DNA of 64,000 bases from the NCBI RefSeq assembly GCF_003003265.1, contig NZ_PVTL01000004.1, positions 186,001 to 250,000 on the forward strand, given 5' to 3'. This document shows, one piece after another, positions 1 to 8,031 of the stretch; position 1 is the stretch's first letter; each line of letters opens with the position of its first letter. The position numbers and the translations under genes were made by a program. The notes below the pieces were generated by a model. It ran no database searches. It saw only the letters and a program-made list of their open reading frames with translations, and had not been told where the DNA came from. This stretch comes from Glaciihabitans tibetensis (GTDB lineage Bacteria > Actinomycetota > Actinomycetes > Actinomycetales > Microbacteriaceae).

Positions 1-394
1 CCAGGACCACAATCACCGCCCCGAGTAGCCAGGCGGGCCAGTCGATTCCCACAACATCATGGAAGTAAAACATCGCTCCGGCGCTCGCCAGCATCAATGC
101 GCCCAGCAGGTAGGTCCAGCGGCTCGCCTTTCCGGCACCGAAGCCCCAGATCCAGACGCCGGTCTGCCGTTTGTACGCACTGATCATCAGCGGCAGAGCG
201 ACCAGAAAGACCACAATCGCGACGATCATCGTGAGCGTGTTGCCGATGGTGATCGCGACGACGTAGCCGCCGCCTAACAGGCCCAACACTGGGTGGTACC
301 ACGCCGGAGTGATGAGGCGGTCGGCTGCGGCCGCGCGGCCCGCATCAATCGCCGCGAATGAGACTCGAAGGTCGTCGCTCTGCTTGTTTTCCAT
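1..394 (-). CDS. Membrane protein of unknown function, truncated by the left edge
   Basis: The gene begins with ATG at 394 and stays open to base 1, giving 131 residues without a stop, so its C-terminus lies outside the window. The first 37 residues are soluble. Hydrophobic stretches follow at about residues 40-75 (GGGYVVAITIGNTLTMI, then IVVFLVALPLMISAY) and again near 95-131 (YLLGALMLASAGAMFYF, WLLGAVIVVL). An RQTGVWIWG turn lies between them. This is the pattern of a small multi-pass inner-membrane protein. I do not recognise the family. Two palindromes cover its promoter and start codon, so it is probably under tight repression, and the repressor is often encoded next to such genes (inference). 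Codon use matches the rest of the window. Confidence 0.75.
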   Translation of the reverse strand, partial: MENKQSDDLRVSFAAIDAGRAAAADRLITPAWYHPVLGLLGGGYVVAITIGNTLTMIVAIVVFLVALPLMISAYKRQTGVWIWGFGAGKASRWTYLLGALMLASAGAMFYFHDVVGIDWPAWLLGAVIVVL

Positions 395-425
395 GCTGGA
401 AAGTCAATCACATTCCATGTTGGAA
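388..425 (-). promoter_or_regulatory. Paired palindromic operator over the promoter and start of the membrane-protein gene
   Basis: TTTCCA-TGC-TGGAAA (388-402) and TTCCA-TGT-TGGAA (413-425) are two near-identical inverted repeats with centres 24 bp apart. On the minus strand the second is preceded by TTGACT (431-426), a good -35 hexamer. The first palindrome overlaps the ATG at 394. A repressor bound to both sites would cover -35 to the start codon. The palindromes are seen directly; the repressor is inferred. Confidence 0.6.
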
Positions 426-483
426 AGTCAACAGCATGGCCCGCCCTCTTGTTGTTCAGGGCCTGCGGGCGGAGGATCAAGGG

Positions 484-1527
484 ATGAAACATGAGCCCAT
501 CTCCCCCATGCTGGCCAAGGCCGTCGGCGCAGTGCCCGAGCCGAACAGCGTCGAGGGCGGGCTGGGCTATGAGCCGAAGTGGGACGGTTTTCGCGCCATC
601 ATCTCCTACGACGGTGACACCATCGAGATCGGCAGCCGCGGCGCGAAGATGCTGACGCGGTACTTTCCCGAACTCACCGAGGCCCTCCCTCGCCTGCTCA
701 CCGAGCCGTGCATTCTCGACGGGGAGATCGTGGTCGCCCAGGGCGACACCGGCAGCGCGCGGCTCGACTGGGAGGCGCTGTCGCAGCGGATTCACCCCGC
801 GGCGAGCCGGATCCGCACGCTGGCCGAAAGCACCCCGGCCATGTTCGTCGCCTTCGACCTGCTGGCCCGCGGCGACACGAACCTGCTGTCCGAGCCCTTC
901 GAGAGGCGCCGTGACCAGCTCGTCGAGGTCGCTGGGGGCAAGGGGCATCCGCTTCATCTCAGCCAGCTCACCACCGATGTGACTCTCGCCCGGCGCTGGC
1001 TGGTCGAGTTCGAGGGTGCAGGGCTCGACGGGGTCGTCGCGAAACCGCTGGCCGCCGTGTACGCCCCGGGCAAGCGCACGATGCTGAAGATCAAGCATCA
1101 CCGCACCGCGGATGTCGTGGTGCTCGGGTATCGCATCCACAAGTCCGGTTCGGGCGTGGGATCGCTGCTGCTCGGGCTCTACAACGACGAGGGGGTGCTG
1201 CGCAACGTGGGCGGTGCGTCTGCCTTTACGGATGCCCGTCGCCTGAGCCTGATCGACGAACTCGAACCGCTGGTGCTGCGGGATGCCACGGGCGAGGTCG
1301 CTCCAGCAGAAACCGATCGCAGCCGCTTCTCCTCCGGGAAAGACGTGTCGTACGTGCCCCTTCGTCCGGAGCTGGTTGCCGAGGTGAAGTACGACCAGAT
1401 GGAGGGAAGCCGGTTTCGTCACACCGTCCAGCTGGCGCGGTGGCGGCCGGATCGGGATGCCGCCTCGTGCACGTTCGAGCAACTCGAGGTTCCGGCGGCC
1501 TACGACCTCAGTACCGTGCTCAGCTGA
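484..1527 (+). CDS. ligC: ATP-dependent DNA ligase, LigC type
   Basis: Seals nicks in duplex DNA using ATP through a lysyl-AMP intermediate. At 347 residues it has the usual LigC length: nucleotidyltransferase plus OB domain, with no primase or nuclease part. Visible motifs are EPKWDGFR (motif I, adenylated Lys about residue 32), SRGAKMLTRYFPEL, LDGEIVVAQ (motif III), GLDGVVAKPL (motif IV) and MLKIKHHRTADVVVLGYR (motif V). I chose ATG 484 because GGAGG lies 8 bases upstream; in-frame ATGs at 358 and 436 lack this and would add non-conserved sequence. The gene converges on Prim-PolC with 3 bases between stops. In mycobacteria LigC and Prim-PolC are likewise neighbours and take part in base excision repair. 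No Ku gene is present here. Confidence 0.93.
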   Translation: MKHEPISPMLAKAVGAVPEPNSVEGGLGYEPKWDGFRAIISYDGDTIEIGSRGAKMLTRYFPELTEALPRLLTEPCILDGEIVVAQGDTGSARLDWEALSQRIHPAASRIRTLAESTPAMFVAFDLLARGDTNLLSEPFERRRDQLVEVAGGKGHPLHLSQLTTDVTLARRWLVEFEGAGLDGVVAKPLAAVYAPGKRTMLKIKHHRTADVVVLGYRIHKSGSGVGSLLLGLYNDEGVLRNVGGASAFTDARRLSLIDELEPLVLRDATGEVAPAETDRSRFSSGKDVSYVPLRPELVAEVKYDQMEGSRFRHTVQLARWRPDRDAASCTFEQLEVPAAYDLSTVLS

Positions 1528-1530
1528 CGC

Positions 1531-2553
1531 TCAGTCCTTCTGGCGCGCCCGACTGGGCTGCACCCGCGGCGGTTCGCCGGGCATCTTGGGGTAGTCGGGT
1601 GGGTAGGGCAGCTCGCCCAGCCCGCGCTCGAGGTCTTTTTCCCACCAGCGCAGCAGCTCGTCGATTGTGCCGAGGCTCGACTGCATGGTCGCCCAGGGGT
1701 CGCCGGTCGTGCGGAGCCGCTCCGGCACCGTGCGAATCGTGAAGTTCTCCGGGCGCACGCTCTCGAGTTCGTCCCAGGTCACCGGACACGACACCGGGGC
1801 GTGCGCGAGGGCACGCGGACTGTAGGCGCCAGCCATGGTGCGATCACGGTTGGCCTGGTTGTAGTCGAGAAAAATGCGCTCACCCCGCTCTTCCTTCCAC
1901 CAGTGGGTGGTGACCTTGTCGGGCATGCGGCGCTCCAGCTCTCGCGCGGCCCCGATCACGGCATGGCGCACGTCGATGAACTCGTGGGTCGGCTCGATGG
2001 GGGCGAAGACGTGGAGGCCGCGGTTGCCGGATGTCTTGACGAAGGTGGTGAGCCCGGCCTCCTCGAGCACGCCGCGCAGGGCTATGGCCGCGGCAATCGC
2101 ATCGTCGAAGTCCGTTCCGGGCTGCGGGTCGAGGTCGATCCTCAGCTGATCGGGAAAATCCGATGTTTTTGCCCGCGACGGCCACGGGTGAAACACCACG
2201 GTGTTCATCTGCACCGCCCAGACAATCGCGGCGGCCTCGTCGAGCACGAGCTGCGGATGCGTGCGCCCGCTCGGGTACACCACCGTGGCGGTGCGCACGT
2301 AATCGGGAGTGCCGCGGGGCGGGTTCTTCGAGAAGAACTGCTCGCCGTCCACCCCGCCGGGAAAGCGCTGCAGCGACAGCGGCCGTCCCCCGTTTGCGGC
2401 AAGAAATGCGTCGGCCACCTCGACGACGTAGTGAGCGAGGTCGAGTTTGGTGAGCTCAACCTCGGGCCAGAGCATGCGGCTCCCGCTGCTCAACCGCACC
2501 TCGCGAGCACCATCCGGACCGTCAACGGTGAGCACTGTCGCTTCGCTTGCCAT
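1531..2553 (-). CDS. Stand-alone LigD-type primase-polymerase (Prim-PolC)
   Basis: A 340-residue member of the archaeo-eukaryotic primase superfamily, equivalent to the polymerase domain of LigD but encoded alone. It should add short runs of nucleotides, with a preference for ribonucleotides, to fill gaps. The catalytic acidic pair is in RIDLDPQPG (D140 and D142), the conserved SGNRGLHVF motif lies at about 175-183, and the third metal or nucleotide motif is IFLDYNQANRDRT near 227. There is no ligase or phosphoesterase domain, which separates it from full LigD. The ATG at 2553 is 35 bases from the divergent metallophosphoesterase, so both may be expressed from one short divergent promoter region. 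Pairing with ligC matches mycobacterial Rv3730c/Rv3731. Confidence 0.92.
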   Translation of the reverse strand: MASEATVLTVDGPDGAREVRLSSGSRMLWPEVELTKLDLAHYVVEVADAFLAANGGRPLSLQRFPGGVDGEQFFSKNPPRGTPDYVRTATVVYPSGRTHPQLVLDEAAAIVWAVQMNTVVFHPWPSRAKTSDFPDQLRIDLDPQPGTDFDDAIAAAIALRGVLEEAGLTTFVKTSGNRGLHVFAPIEPTHEFIDVRHAVIGAARELERRMPDKVTTHWWKEERGERIFLDYNQANRDRTMAGAYSPRALAHAPVSCPVTWDELESVRPENFTIRTVPERLRTTGDPWATMQSSLGTIDELLRWWEKDLERGLGELPYPPDYPKMPGEPPRVQPSRARQKD

Positions 2554-2588
2554 GGATCCACGGTACCGGTGTGGAGCAGGATTGGACC

Positions 2589-3098
2589 ATGGTCACAAAA
2601 CTTCTGCTCATCTCGGACACTCATCTCCCGAAACGGGCGCGCGTGCTTCCGGCAGCGGTGTGGCACGCGGTTGACGACGCCGACGTCGTGCTTCACGCCG
2701 GGGACTGGGTGGATGTCGCGTTGCTCGACGAACTGCAGGCGCGTGCCGCCCGACTCATCGGGGTGGCCGGCAACAATGACGGCCCCGCACTCTGGGCGCG
2801 GCTGCCCGAAATCGCACGCGAGACCATCGACGGCGTGCGGTTCGCGATGATCCACGAGACCGGCTCCGCGGCCGGCCGCGAACAGAGGATGGACGCCGCC
2901 TTCCCCAATACGGACGTACTGGTTTTCGGACACAGCCACATTCCGTGGGACTCCGTTGCCCCGTCCGGGATGCGGCTGCTCAACCCGGGCTCCCCCACCG
3001 ACCGGCGACGCCAGCCCGTCTGCACCTACGTGACCGCCGTTATCGACACGGGAGTACTGGTGGATGTCGCGCTGCTGGCGGTGCCGCCGTCTGCGTGA
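2589..3098 (+). CDS. YfcE/MJ0936-type calcineurin-like metallophosphoesterase
   Basis: A 169-residue single-domain phosphodiesterase. It has the full metal-binding series: ISDTHLP (D10, H12), HAGDW, GNNDGP, MIHETG and GHSHIPW, then NPGSPTDRR typical of the YfcE/VPS29 branch. The family hydrolyses phosphodiester model substrates in a metal-dependent way; the natural substrate is generally unknown, and nothing here settles it. I chose ATG 2589, immediately before the conserved VTKLLLISDTH; the upstream in-frame ATG at 2547 would overlap the divergent gene. The stop is 2 bases from the stop of the convergent DUF7882-like gene. A DNA-repair link through its Prim-PolC neighbour is possible but unproven. 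Confidence 0.85.
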   Translation: MVTKLLLISDTHLPKRARVLPAAVWHAVDDADVVLHAGDWVDVALLDELQARAARLIGVAGNNDGPALWARLPEIARETIDGVRFAMIHETGSAAGREQRMDAAFPNTDVLVFGHSHIPWDSVAPSGMRLLNPGSPTDRRRQPVCTYVTAVIDTGVLVDVALLAVPPSA

Positions 3099-3100
3099 GC

Positions 3101-3445
3101 CTACTTTGATGCACCCTTGGCCGTCTTCTTGCCTCGCGTCTGTTCCGCCGCCTTCGCCTCCGGAATCACGTGCAGTCCGCTGGTCGAGTTGGCGGAATGC
3201 ATCAGGGCTTCGAGCCAGTCGCGATTGATGTCCGGTTCCGTGGCGATGGTGAATTCGAATCGTAGATTCGCTTCGGAGTGCAGCCAAATACAGGTGAGGC
3301 CGCCGTCGCCCTCGTTGTCGTTGTCCCAGGAGAAGCTGAAGCTCTCCTGGCGCCGAAGCTTTGCGATGATGACCAGCTTGATGTGCCACAGCAGGCGATC
3401 ATCGAAATAGATGGGCTCGGTCGAGTCGTAGAGAAGGTGGCCCAC
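3101..3445 (-). CDS. DUF7882-like small protein of unknown function
   Basis: A 114-residue protein starting GHLLYDSTEPIYFDDRLLWH, followed by LVIIAKLRRQESFSFSW and a charged, partly disordered tail ending in KKTAKGASK. The G(H/Y)LxYD...FDDRxLxH...KLRRxExFxFSW layout matches, from memory, a family restricted largely to Microbacteriaceae and now called DUF7882. Its members were often mislabelled as ATP-dependent DNA ligases although they have no KxDG motif. I chose GTG 3445 because an AAGGGG sequence precedes it and the family begins there. An upstream in-frame start at 3538 adds only basic, non-conserved residues. Function is unknown. Its closeness to a real ligase gene (ligC, 1.6 kb away) may be coincidence. 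Confidence 0.75.
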   Translation of the reverse strand: MGHLLYDSTEPIYFDDRLLWHIKLVIIAKLRRQESFSFSWDNDNEGDGGLTCIWLHSEANLRFEFTIATEPDINRDWLEALMHSANSTSGLHVIPEAKAAEQTRGKKTAKGASK

Positions 3446-3593
3446 TGCCCTGCCCCTTTCGGTGGCGTGTATGCGAGGCGGCGCGCGCCGCTTCGCGCAC
3501 CTGTTCTTCGCCAGCAATCTACGCTTCCTGTTTGCCAATAGAAAGGGGCCACCGAGCGTGAGGCAGGGCGGCCGAGGATGCGAGACTCAACCC

Positions 3594-4286
3594 ATGATCA
3601 GTGGATACTCGGTCGACCAGATTCGCGCCGCGGAGGCACCCCACCGAGCCGCGGGTGAGCCCCTCATGGCGCGTGCAGCAGCGGCCCTCGCCAGCGAGGT
3701 TCGTTCCCTGCTGCCTCCGGCAACCGATCCCCATCCCGGCTCGGTGCTGGTGCTGGTCGGATCGGGCGACAACGGAGGGGACGCCCTCCTGGCTGCCGCA
3801 GAGCTCGCCGGGGCGGGCATCGCGGTCGACTTACTGCCCACCGCAGACCGGATGCACGATGTCGGGCGCGTGGCAGCGCTCGAAGCGGGCGTGCGTTTTC
3901 CTGATTTCGGACCGGCGGATGACGCGGAGCTGGTCGAACTGGCCCGTTCGCACTCCATCGTGGTCGACGGGATCCTCGGAACGGGAACCAGCGCCAATCC
4001 CGCGCTGCGCGGCCGGGCGCGCGAGGTCGTCGCATTGCTCCGGTCTGTGGTCGAAGCGCCGGACGGCCCGACGGTCGTCGCCGTTGACATCCCGAGCGGC
4101 GTTGGGCCGGACGACGGTGCGGTGCCGGATCCTGTGGTGCTTCCCGCAGACGTTACCGTCACTTTCGGCGGAGCGAAGGCGGGGTTGCTGCGCGAGCCCG
4201 CTCGGTCGTATGCGGGGCGGCTGGTGGTGGTGGACATCGGCATCACCGCCGAGCTTTCCGCGATGACACCGGTCATCCGCCTCTGA
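3594..4286 (+). CDS. nnrE: NAD(P)HX epimerase (YjeF N-terminal domain), stand-alone
   Basis: A 230-residue YjeF_N domain protein. It epimerises damaged, hydrated NAD(P)H so that the ATP/ADP-dependent dehydratase NnrD can restore it. Seen are VGSGDNGGDALLAAAEL (nucleotide-binding GDNGGDA), DGILGTGT and VDIPSGVGPDDG, followed by VTFGGAKAGLL. Many bacteria fuse this domain to NnrD; here the protein ends after the epimerase domain, and no dehydratase gene is visible nearby. ATG 3594 is chosen because MISGYSVDQIRAAE is the family's normal start; the longer frame from 3462 runs through the intergenic region. SNF2 follows 28 bases later on the same strand and may be cotranscribed. Confidence 0.87.
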   Translation: MISGYSVDQIRAAEAPHRAAGEPLMARAAAALASEVRSLLPPATDPHPGSVLVLVGSGDNGGDALLAAAELAGAGIAVDLLPTADRMHDVGRVAALEAGVRFPDFGPADDAELVELARSHSIVVDGILGTGTSANPALRGRAREVVALLRSVVEAPDGPTVVAVDIPSGVGPDDGAVPDPVVLPADVTVTFGGAKAGLLREPARSYAGRLVVVDIGITAELSAMTPVIRL

Positions 4287-4314
4287 GCGCGGCTCCACGT
4301 GAGAGCATTGGGGC

Positions 4315-7300
4315 ATGTCGTTTGACGCCTTTCCGCTCGTCGACGTTGGCGACATCATCCGTCTGGTCGGTCCCACTTCGTTCCAGCGAGGCCGCCCCTA
4401 CGCTCGCGTCGGTGCGGTCATCGATGTGACGTGGGACTCCGATACGGGTTCGCTCACGGGCCTCGTCCAGGGAACCAAGCCCCGCCCGTACTCCTGCAAC
4501 ATTCAGCTCGCGCCGTCGGGTAGTGCGCTGCGTCGGCCGTTGTACGGCACCTGTACCTGCCCCATGGGTCAGGACTGCAAGCACGTCGCGGCGACGCTGA
4601 TCGAAGCCAACTCGATCTACATCCAGGAGGCCGACGACGCGCGCATCTTCCACGCCAGCGCGCTCCGGGGCGCTTCCCGCGGACACCCCGCGCGTGCGAT
4701 GGAAGTTCGGGCGGCTGCGCCCGAGAAGACCAAGCCGACACCCCGCTGGAAAAGCGCGCTGGACGCGGGCAACCCCGCGACGGCGCCTGGCAGCGCTTCG
4801 GCAGCCGGTTCGTTCGCACCGAATTCGCCGAACACTTCCGCCGCCAGTGTGCCGATGGCGCTGCTGTTCGAGTTACGAGAAACGGCAGTGCGGCGCGGGC
4901 AGAACTGGGGTGCGGCGGCCACCAAGGCCGCCACACTCACCGATCCGTCACCCGCGGCACGCAAAAAGCGCCGCCTCGCGGTGCGCCCGGTCACGAAAAG
5001 TCCCACGGGCAACTGGGTGCGCGGATCGCTCACCTGGTACTCGCTCAGCTTTCCGACGAACCAGTTGGGGCTCGACCCGGTACAGCGCCTGTGGTTTGCA
5101 CAGCTCGCCGGCCTGTACAGCGCCACCAATCCGACCCACTTCGGCCCCAGCCCGGAGTGGCTCCTGCTCGAAGACTTTCATAGCCCGCTGTTCTGGAACC
5201 TCATGGGGCAGGCGGCCGAACTCGGCATTGCGTTTGTGGGACCAAAAAAGTCCGCGTCGGTGCAGCTCGGCTCTTCCGTCGAGCTGACCCTCGACGCCAG
5301 CACCGGCGGCGAACAGGCCACCAAACGCACCGCCGCCCCCCTGCAGTTGCGCACCCGCCTCCGCATCGACGGCACCGCACGCCCGATAGACACCGCGGGC
5401 ACCATCGGCGACCACGGTGTGTACAGCATCGAGACCACTCCCCATTTCGCCGTGACCGTCGCGCCCACCGCACAACCTCTCAGTTCCGACCAGCGCGCCC
5501 TGTTCGGCCGCGCGGATCAGATCAGTGTGCCCGGGAAGGACGTGCCCGAATTCCTGACCGAGTACTACCCGCGATTACGGCGCACCATTGCGATCACCAG
5601 CGACGACGCTTCGGTTCGACTGCCAGAATTTGTGCCGCCGGTGCTTGTGCTGAGCGCCGCGTTCCTCCCGGAGAACGGTCTCGACCTGCGGTGGAACTGG
5701 GAATACCGGATCGGGGACGCGGCCTCGGTCGCCCAGACAAAGACCCTCCGTCCCGGCGACGACGAATCCGGCGCGCGCGACACCGCGGTCGAGCGCGACG
5801 TGTTGCGCCGGGTCGAAGCAGCCCTCGCCGCGTGGCCCCGCCTGCGCGACACCACGAGCACAACCAACGCCAGCACCAGCAGCACGGGCAGCACCGCCAG
5901 CACCGCCAGCACCAGGGTGCTCGACCAGGTCGGCGCCCTTCACCCCGTGGCGACCCTGCGCGGGCTCGCGGCGGCGCAATTCAGCCACGACGTTCTGCCC
6001 GCGCTCGAAGCTCTCGACGGTGTGCGCATCGAGATCTCGGGTGACCGCCCCGCCTACCAGGAGCTCACCGCGGCACCGACCCTCACCGTTCGCACAGAGG
6101 CGACCGATCACGGCGACTGGTTCGACCTCGGCGTAACCGTGACGATCGAGGGACGCGACGTACCCTTCGAGCCCCTGTTCGCCGCCCTTTCCACCAACCA
6201 AGACACACTCCTGCTCGACGACGATTCCTTCCTCTCCTTGGACCAGCCCGTCTTCGACAGCCTCAAGAAACTGATCGATGAGGCATCGACGCTTCAGGAC
6301 GGTTCCGCTACTCCCCGGATCAGTCGCTACCAGTCGAGCCTGTGGTCCGAACTGACCGAGCTGGCGGACAACACCGAGCAGGCGGACACCTGGCGGGCGT
6401 CCGTGTCCGGTCTGCTCGAACTGCAGTCGGTGCCCCCGGTGCCGGTGCCCGAGCAGATCGATGCCACGCTGCGTCCGTACCAGCACGACGGCTTCACCTG
6501 GCTGGCCTTTTTGTGGCAGCACCAGCTCGGCGGTGTGCTCGCCGACGACATGGGCCTCGGTAAAACCCTGCAAACCCTGGCGCTGATCAGCCACGCCGTT
6601 AATTCATCGGGGCAGCGGGATGTCGCCGCGCCGCCGTTTCTCGTCATCGCCCCCACCTCTGTCGTCTCCAACTGGGTCTCGGAGGCGGAGCGGTTCGCCC
6701 CCCACCTCGCCGTGCGCGGCATCACGACCACCCAGGCGAAGGGCCGCGTTCCGTTGGACGAACTCGTCGCGGGCACGAATCTCGTCATCACGTCGTACGC
6801 GCTGTTCCGACTCGACTTCGAGGCCTACCAGAACCAGGAGTGGGCAGGAATGATCCTCGACGAAGCCCAGTTCGTAAAAAACCCAACCTCCCACACGCAC
6901 CGCTGCGCCGTCGAGCTCCGCGCGCCGTTCAAGCTCGCCATCACCGGAACGCCGATGGAGAACAGCCTCACCGACCTGTGGTCGCTGTTCTCCATCGTGG
7001 CGCCCGGGTTGTTCCCGTCGCTGCGCGGATTCACCGAGGAATATGTGCGGCCCATCGCCCGGGGCGATAACGCCGACCTGGTCGCTCGCCTGCGCCGCCG
7101 CATCCGCCCCCTTATGATGCGCCGCACCAAAGACCTGGTCGCAGCCGACCTGCCCGCAAAGCAGGAGCAGGTGCTGAAGATCGACCTCGCGCCGAAGCAC
7201 AAGAAGCTCTACGACACCTACCTGCAGCGCGAGCGCAAGAAATTGCTCGGACTCATGGATGACTTCGACAAGAACCGGTTTCAGGTCTTCCGCTCGCTGA

Positions 7301-7866
7301 CCCTGTTGCGCATGCTGAGCCTCGATGCGTCTCTGGTGGATGACAAGTACAGCGACATCCCGTCGAGCAAACTCGATTCGTTGTTCGAACAGCTCGAAGA
7401 CGTGGTCGCGGAGGATCATCGCGCGCTGATCTTCAGCCAGTTCACCTCGTTCCTGAAGAAAGCTGCCGCGCGTCTCGACGCCGCGGGCATCGAGTATTGC
7501 TACCTGGACGGTTCCACGATGAACCGCGGCGATGTCATCAAGCGGTTCAAGGAGGGAACCGCTCCGGTGTTCCTCATCAGCCTGAAGGCCGGTGGATTCG
7601 GGTTGAATCTCACCGAGGCGGACTACGTCTTCCTGCTCGACCCGTGGTGGAACCCCGCGAGCGAGTCCCAGGCGGTCGACCGTACGCACCGGATCGGGCA
7701 GAGTAAATCGGTGATGGTGTACCGGATGATCTCCACCGGAACTATCGAGGAGAAGGTGATGGCCCTCAAGGAGAAGAAATCGCGGCTCTTCGACGCGGTG
7801 ATGGACGATGACGCCGTGTTCAGTTCCGCCCTCACCGCCGACGACATCCGCGGGCTCCTCGACTGA
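4315..7866 (+). CDS. SWIM zinc-finger SNF2-family ATPase
   Basis: A 1183-residue DNA-dependent ATPase of the bacterial RapA/HepA-like SNF2 group. The N-terminus carries a SWIM zinc finger, CTCPMGQDCKH at about residues 80-90. A long middle region follows, with a Ser/Thr/Ala low-complexity stretch near residues 517-540. The SNF2_N domain begins at LRPYQHDGFTWL, with Walker A DDMGLGKT near 744-751 and Walker B as DEAQ (LDEAQFVKN) near 848. The C-terminal helicase domain has LIFSQFTSFL, the LISLKAGGFGLNLT motif and motif VI QAVDRTHRIGQ. The family remodels protein-DNA or transcription complexes; the substrate here is unknown. A repeat-plus-hairpin region follows the stop. SWIM/SNF2 proteins of this size are common in actinobacteria. 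Confidence 0.92.
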   Translation: MSFDAFPLVDVGDIIRLVGPTSFQRGRPYARVGAVIDVTWDSDTGSLTGLVQGTKPRPYSCNIQLAPSGSALRRPLYGTCTCPMGQDCKHVAATLIEANSIYIQEADDARIFHASALRGASRGHPARAMEVRAAAPEKTKPTPRWKSALDAGNPATAPGSASAAGSFAPNSPNTSAASVPMALLFELRETAVRRGQNWGAAATKAATLTDPSPAARKKRRLAVRPVTKSPTGNWVRGSLTWYSLSFPTNQLGLDPVQRLWFAQLAGLYSATNPTHFGPSPEWLLLEDFHSPLFWNLMGQAAELGIAFVGPKKSASVQLGSSVELTLDASTGGEQATKRTAAPLQLRTRLRIDGTARPIDTAGTIGDHGVYSIETTPHFAVTVAPTAQPLSSDQRALFGRADQISVPGKDVPEFLTEYYPRLRRTIAITSDDASVRLPEFVPPVLVLSAAFLPENGLDLRWNWEYRIGDAASVAQTKTLRPGDDESGARDTAVERDVLRRVEAALAAWPRLRDTTSTTNASTSSTGSTASTASTRVLDQVGALHPVATLRGLAAAQFSHDVLPALEALDGVRIEISGDRPAYQELTAAPTLTVRTEATDHGDWFDLGVTVTIEGRDVPFEPLFAALSTNQDTLLLDDDSFLSLDQPVFDSLKKLIDEASTLQDGSATPRISRYQSSLWSELTELADNTEQADTWRASVSGLLELQSVPPVPVPEQIDATLRPYQHDGFTWLAFLWQHQLGGVLADDMGLGKTLQTLALISHAVNSSGQRDVAAPPFLVIAPTSVVSNWVSEAERFAPHLAVRGITTTQAKGRVPLDELVAGTNLVITSYALFRLDFEAYQNQEWAGMILDEAQFVKNPTSHTHRCAVELRAPFKLAITGTPMENSLTDLWSLFSIVAPGLFPSLRGFTEEYVRPIARGDNADLVARLRRRIRPLMMRRTKDLVAADLPAKQEQVLKIDLAPKHKKLYDTYLQRERKKLLGLMDDFDKNRFQVFRSLTLLRMLSLDASLVDDKYSDIPSSKLDSLFEQLEDVVAEDHRALIFSQFTSFLKKAAARLDAAGIEYCYLDGSTMNRGDVIKRFKEGTAPVFLISLKAGGFGLNLTEADYVFLLDPWWNPASESQAVDRTHRIGQSKSVMVYRMISTGTIEEKVMALKEKKSRLFDAVMDDDAVFSSALTADDIRGLLD

Positions 7867-7908
7867 CGGAGCCCTCTCTTTGCGGCTGTCGCAGGCTGAA
7901 CAAATGCT

Positions 7909-7960
7909 CGGGCCGCGCCAGACGTCCGGGCCGTGCCAGACGAGCGGGCCGTGCCCACCA
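7909..7960. repeat. 18-bp tandem repeat, 2.6 copies, downstream of SNF2
   Basis: Units start at 7909, 7927 and 7945. The first two full units differ at 3 positions (shared core CGGGCC-G-GCCAGACG) and the third keeps CGGGCCGTGCC. The last unit also forms the left arm of the hairpin at 7946-7980. Confidence 0.75.
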
Positions 7961-7980
7961 TTGCTGGTGTGACACGGCCC
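7946..7980 (+). terminator. Hairpin terminator candidate after SNF2
   Basis: GGGCCGTG (7946-7953) pairs with CACGGCCC (7973-7980), and inside it CACCA (7956-7960) pairs with TGGTG (7965-7969) around TTGC. There is no T-run, so this may be a weak or bidirectional terminator serving the convergent PRC-barrel gene too. Confidence 0.5.
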
Positions 7981-8031
7981 GCTGCGTGCGACTCGACTGC
8001 GACTGCGACTAGGTGACGATCGCAACGACCG

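Noticed and set aside
1531..2553. Full LigD end-joining ligase
   Set aside because: Only the polymerase domain is present; ligase and phosphoesterase domains are missing and the adjacent ligase is a separate LigC gene.
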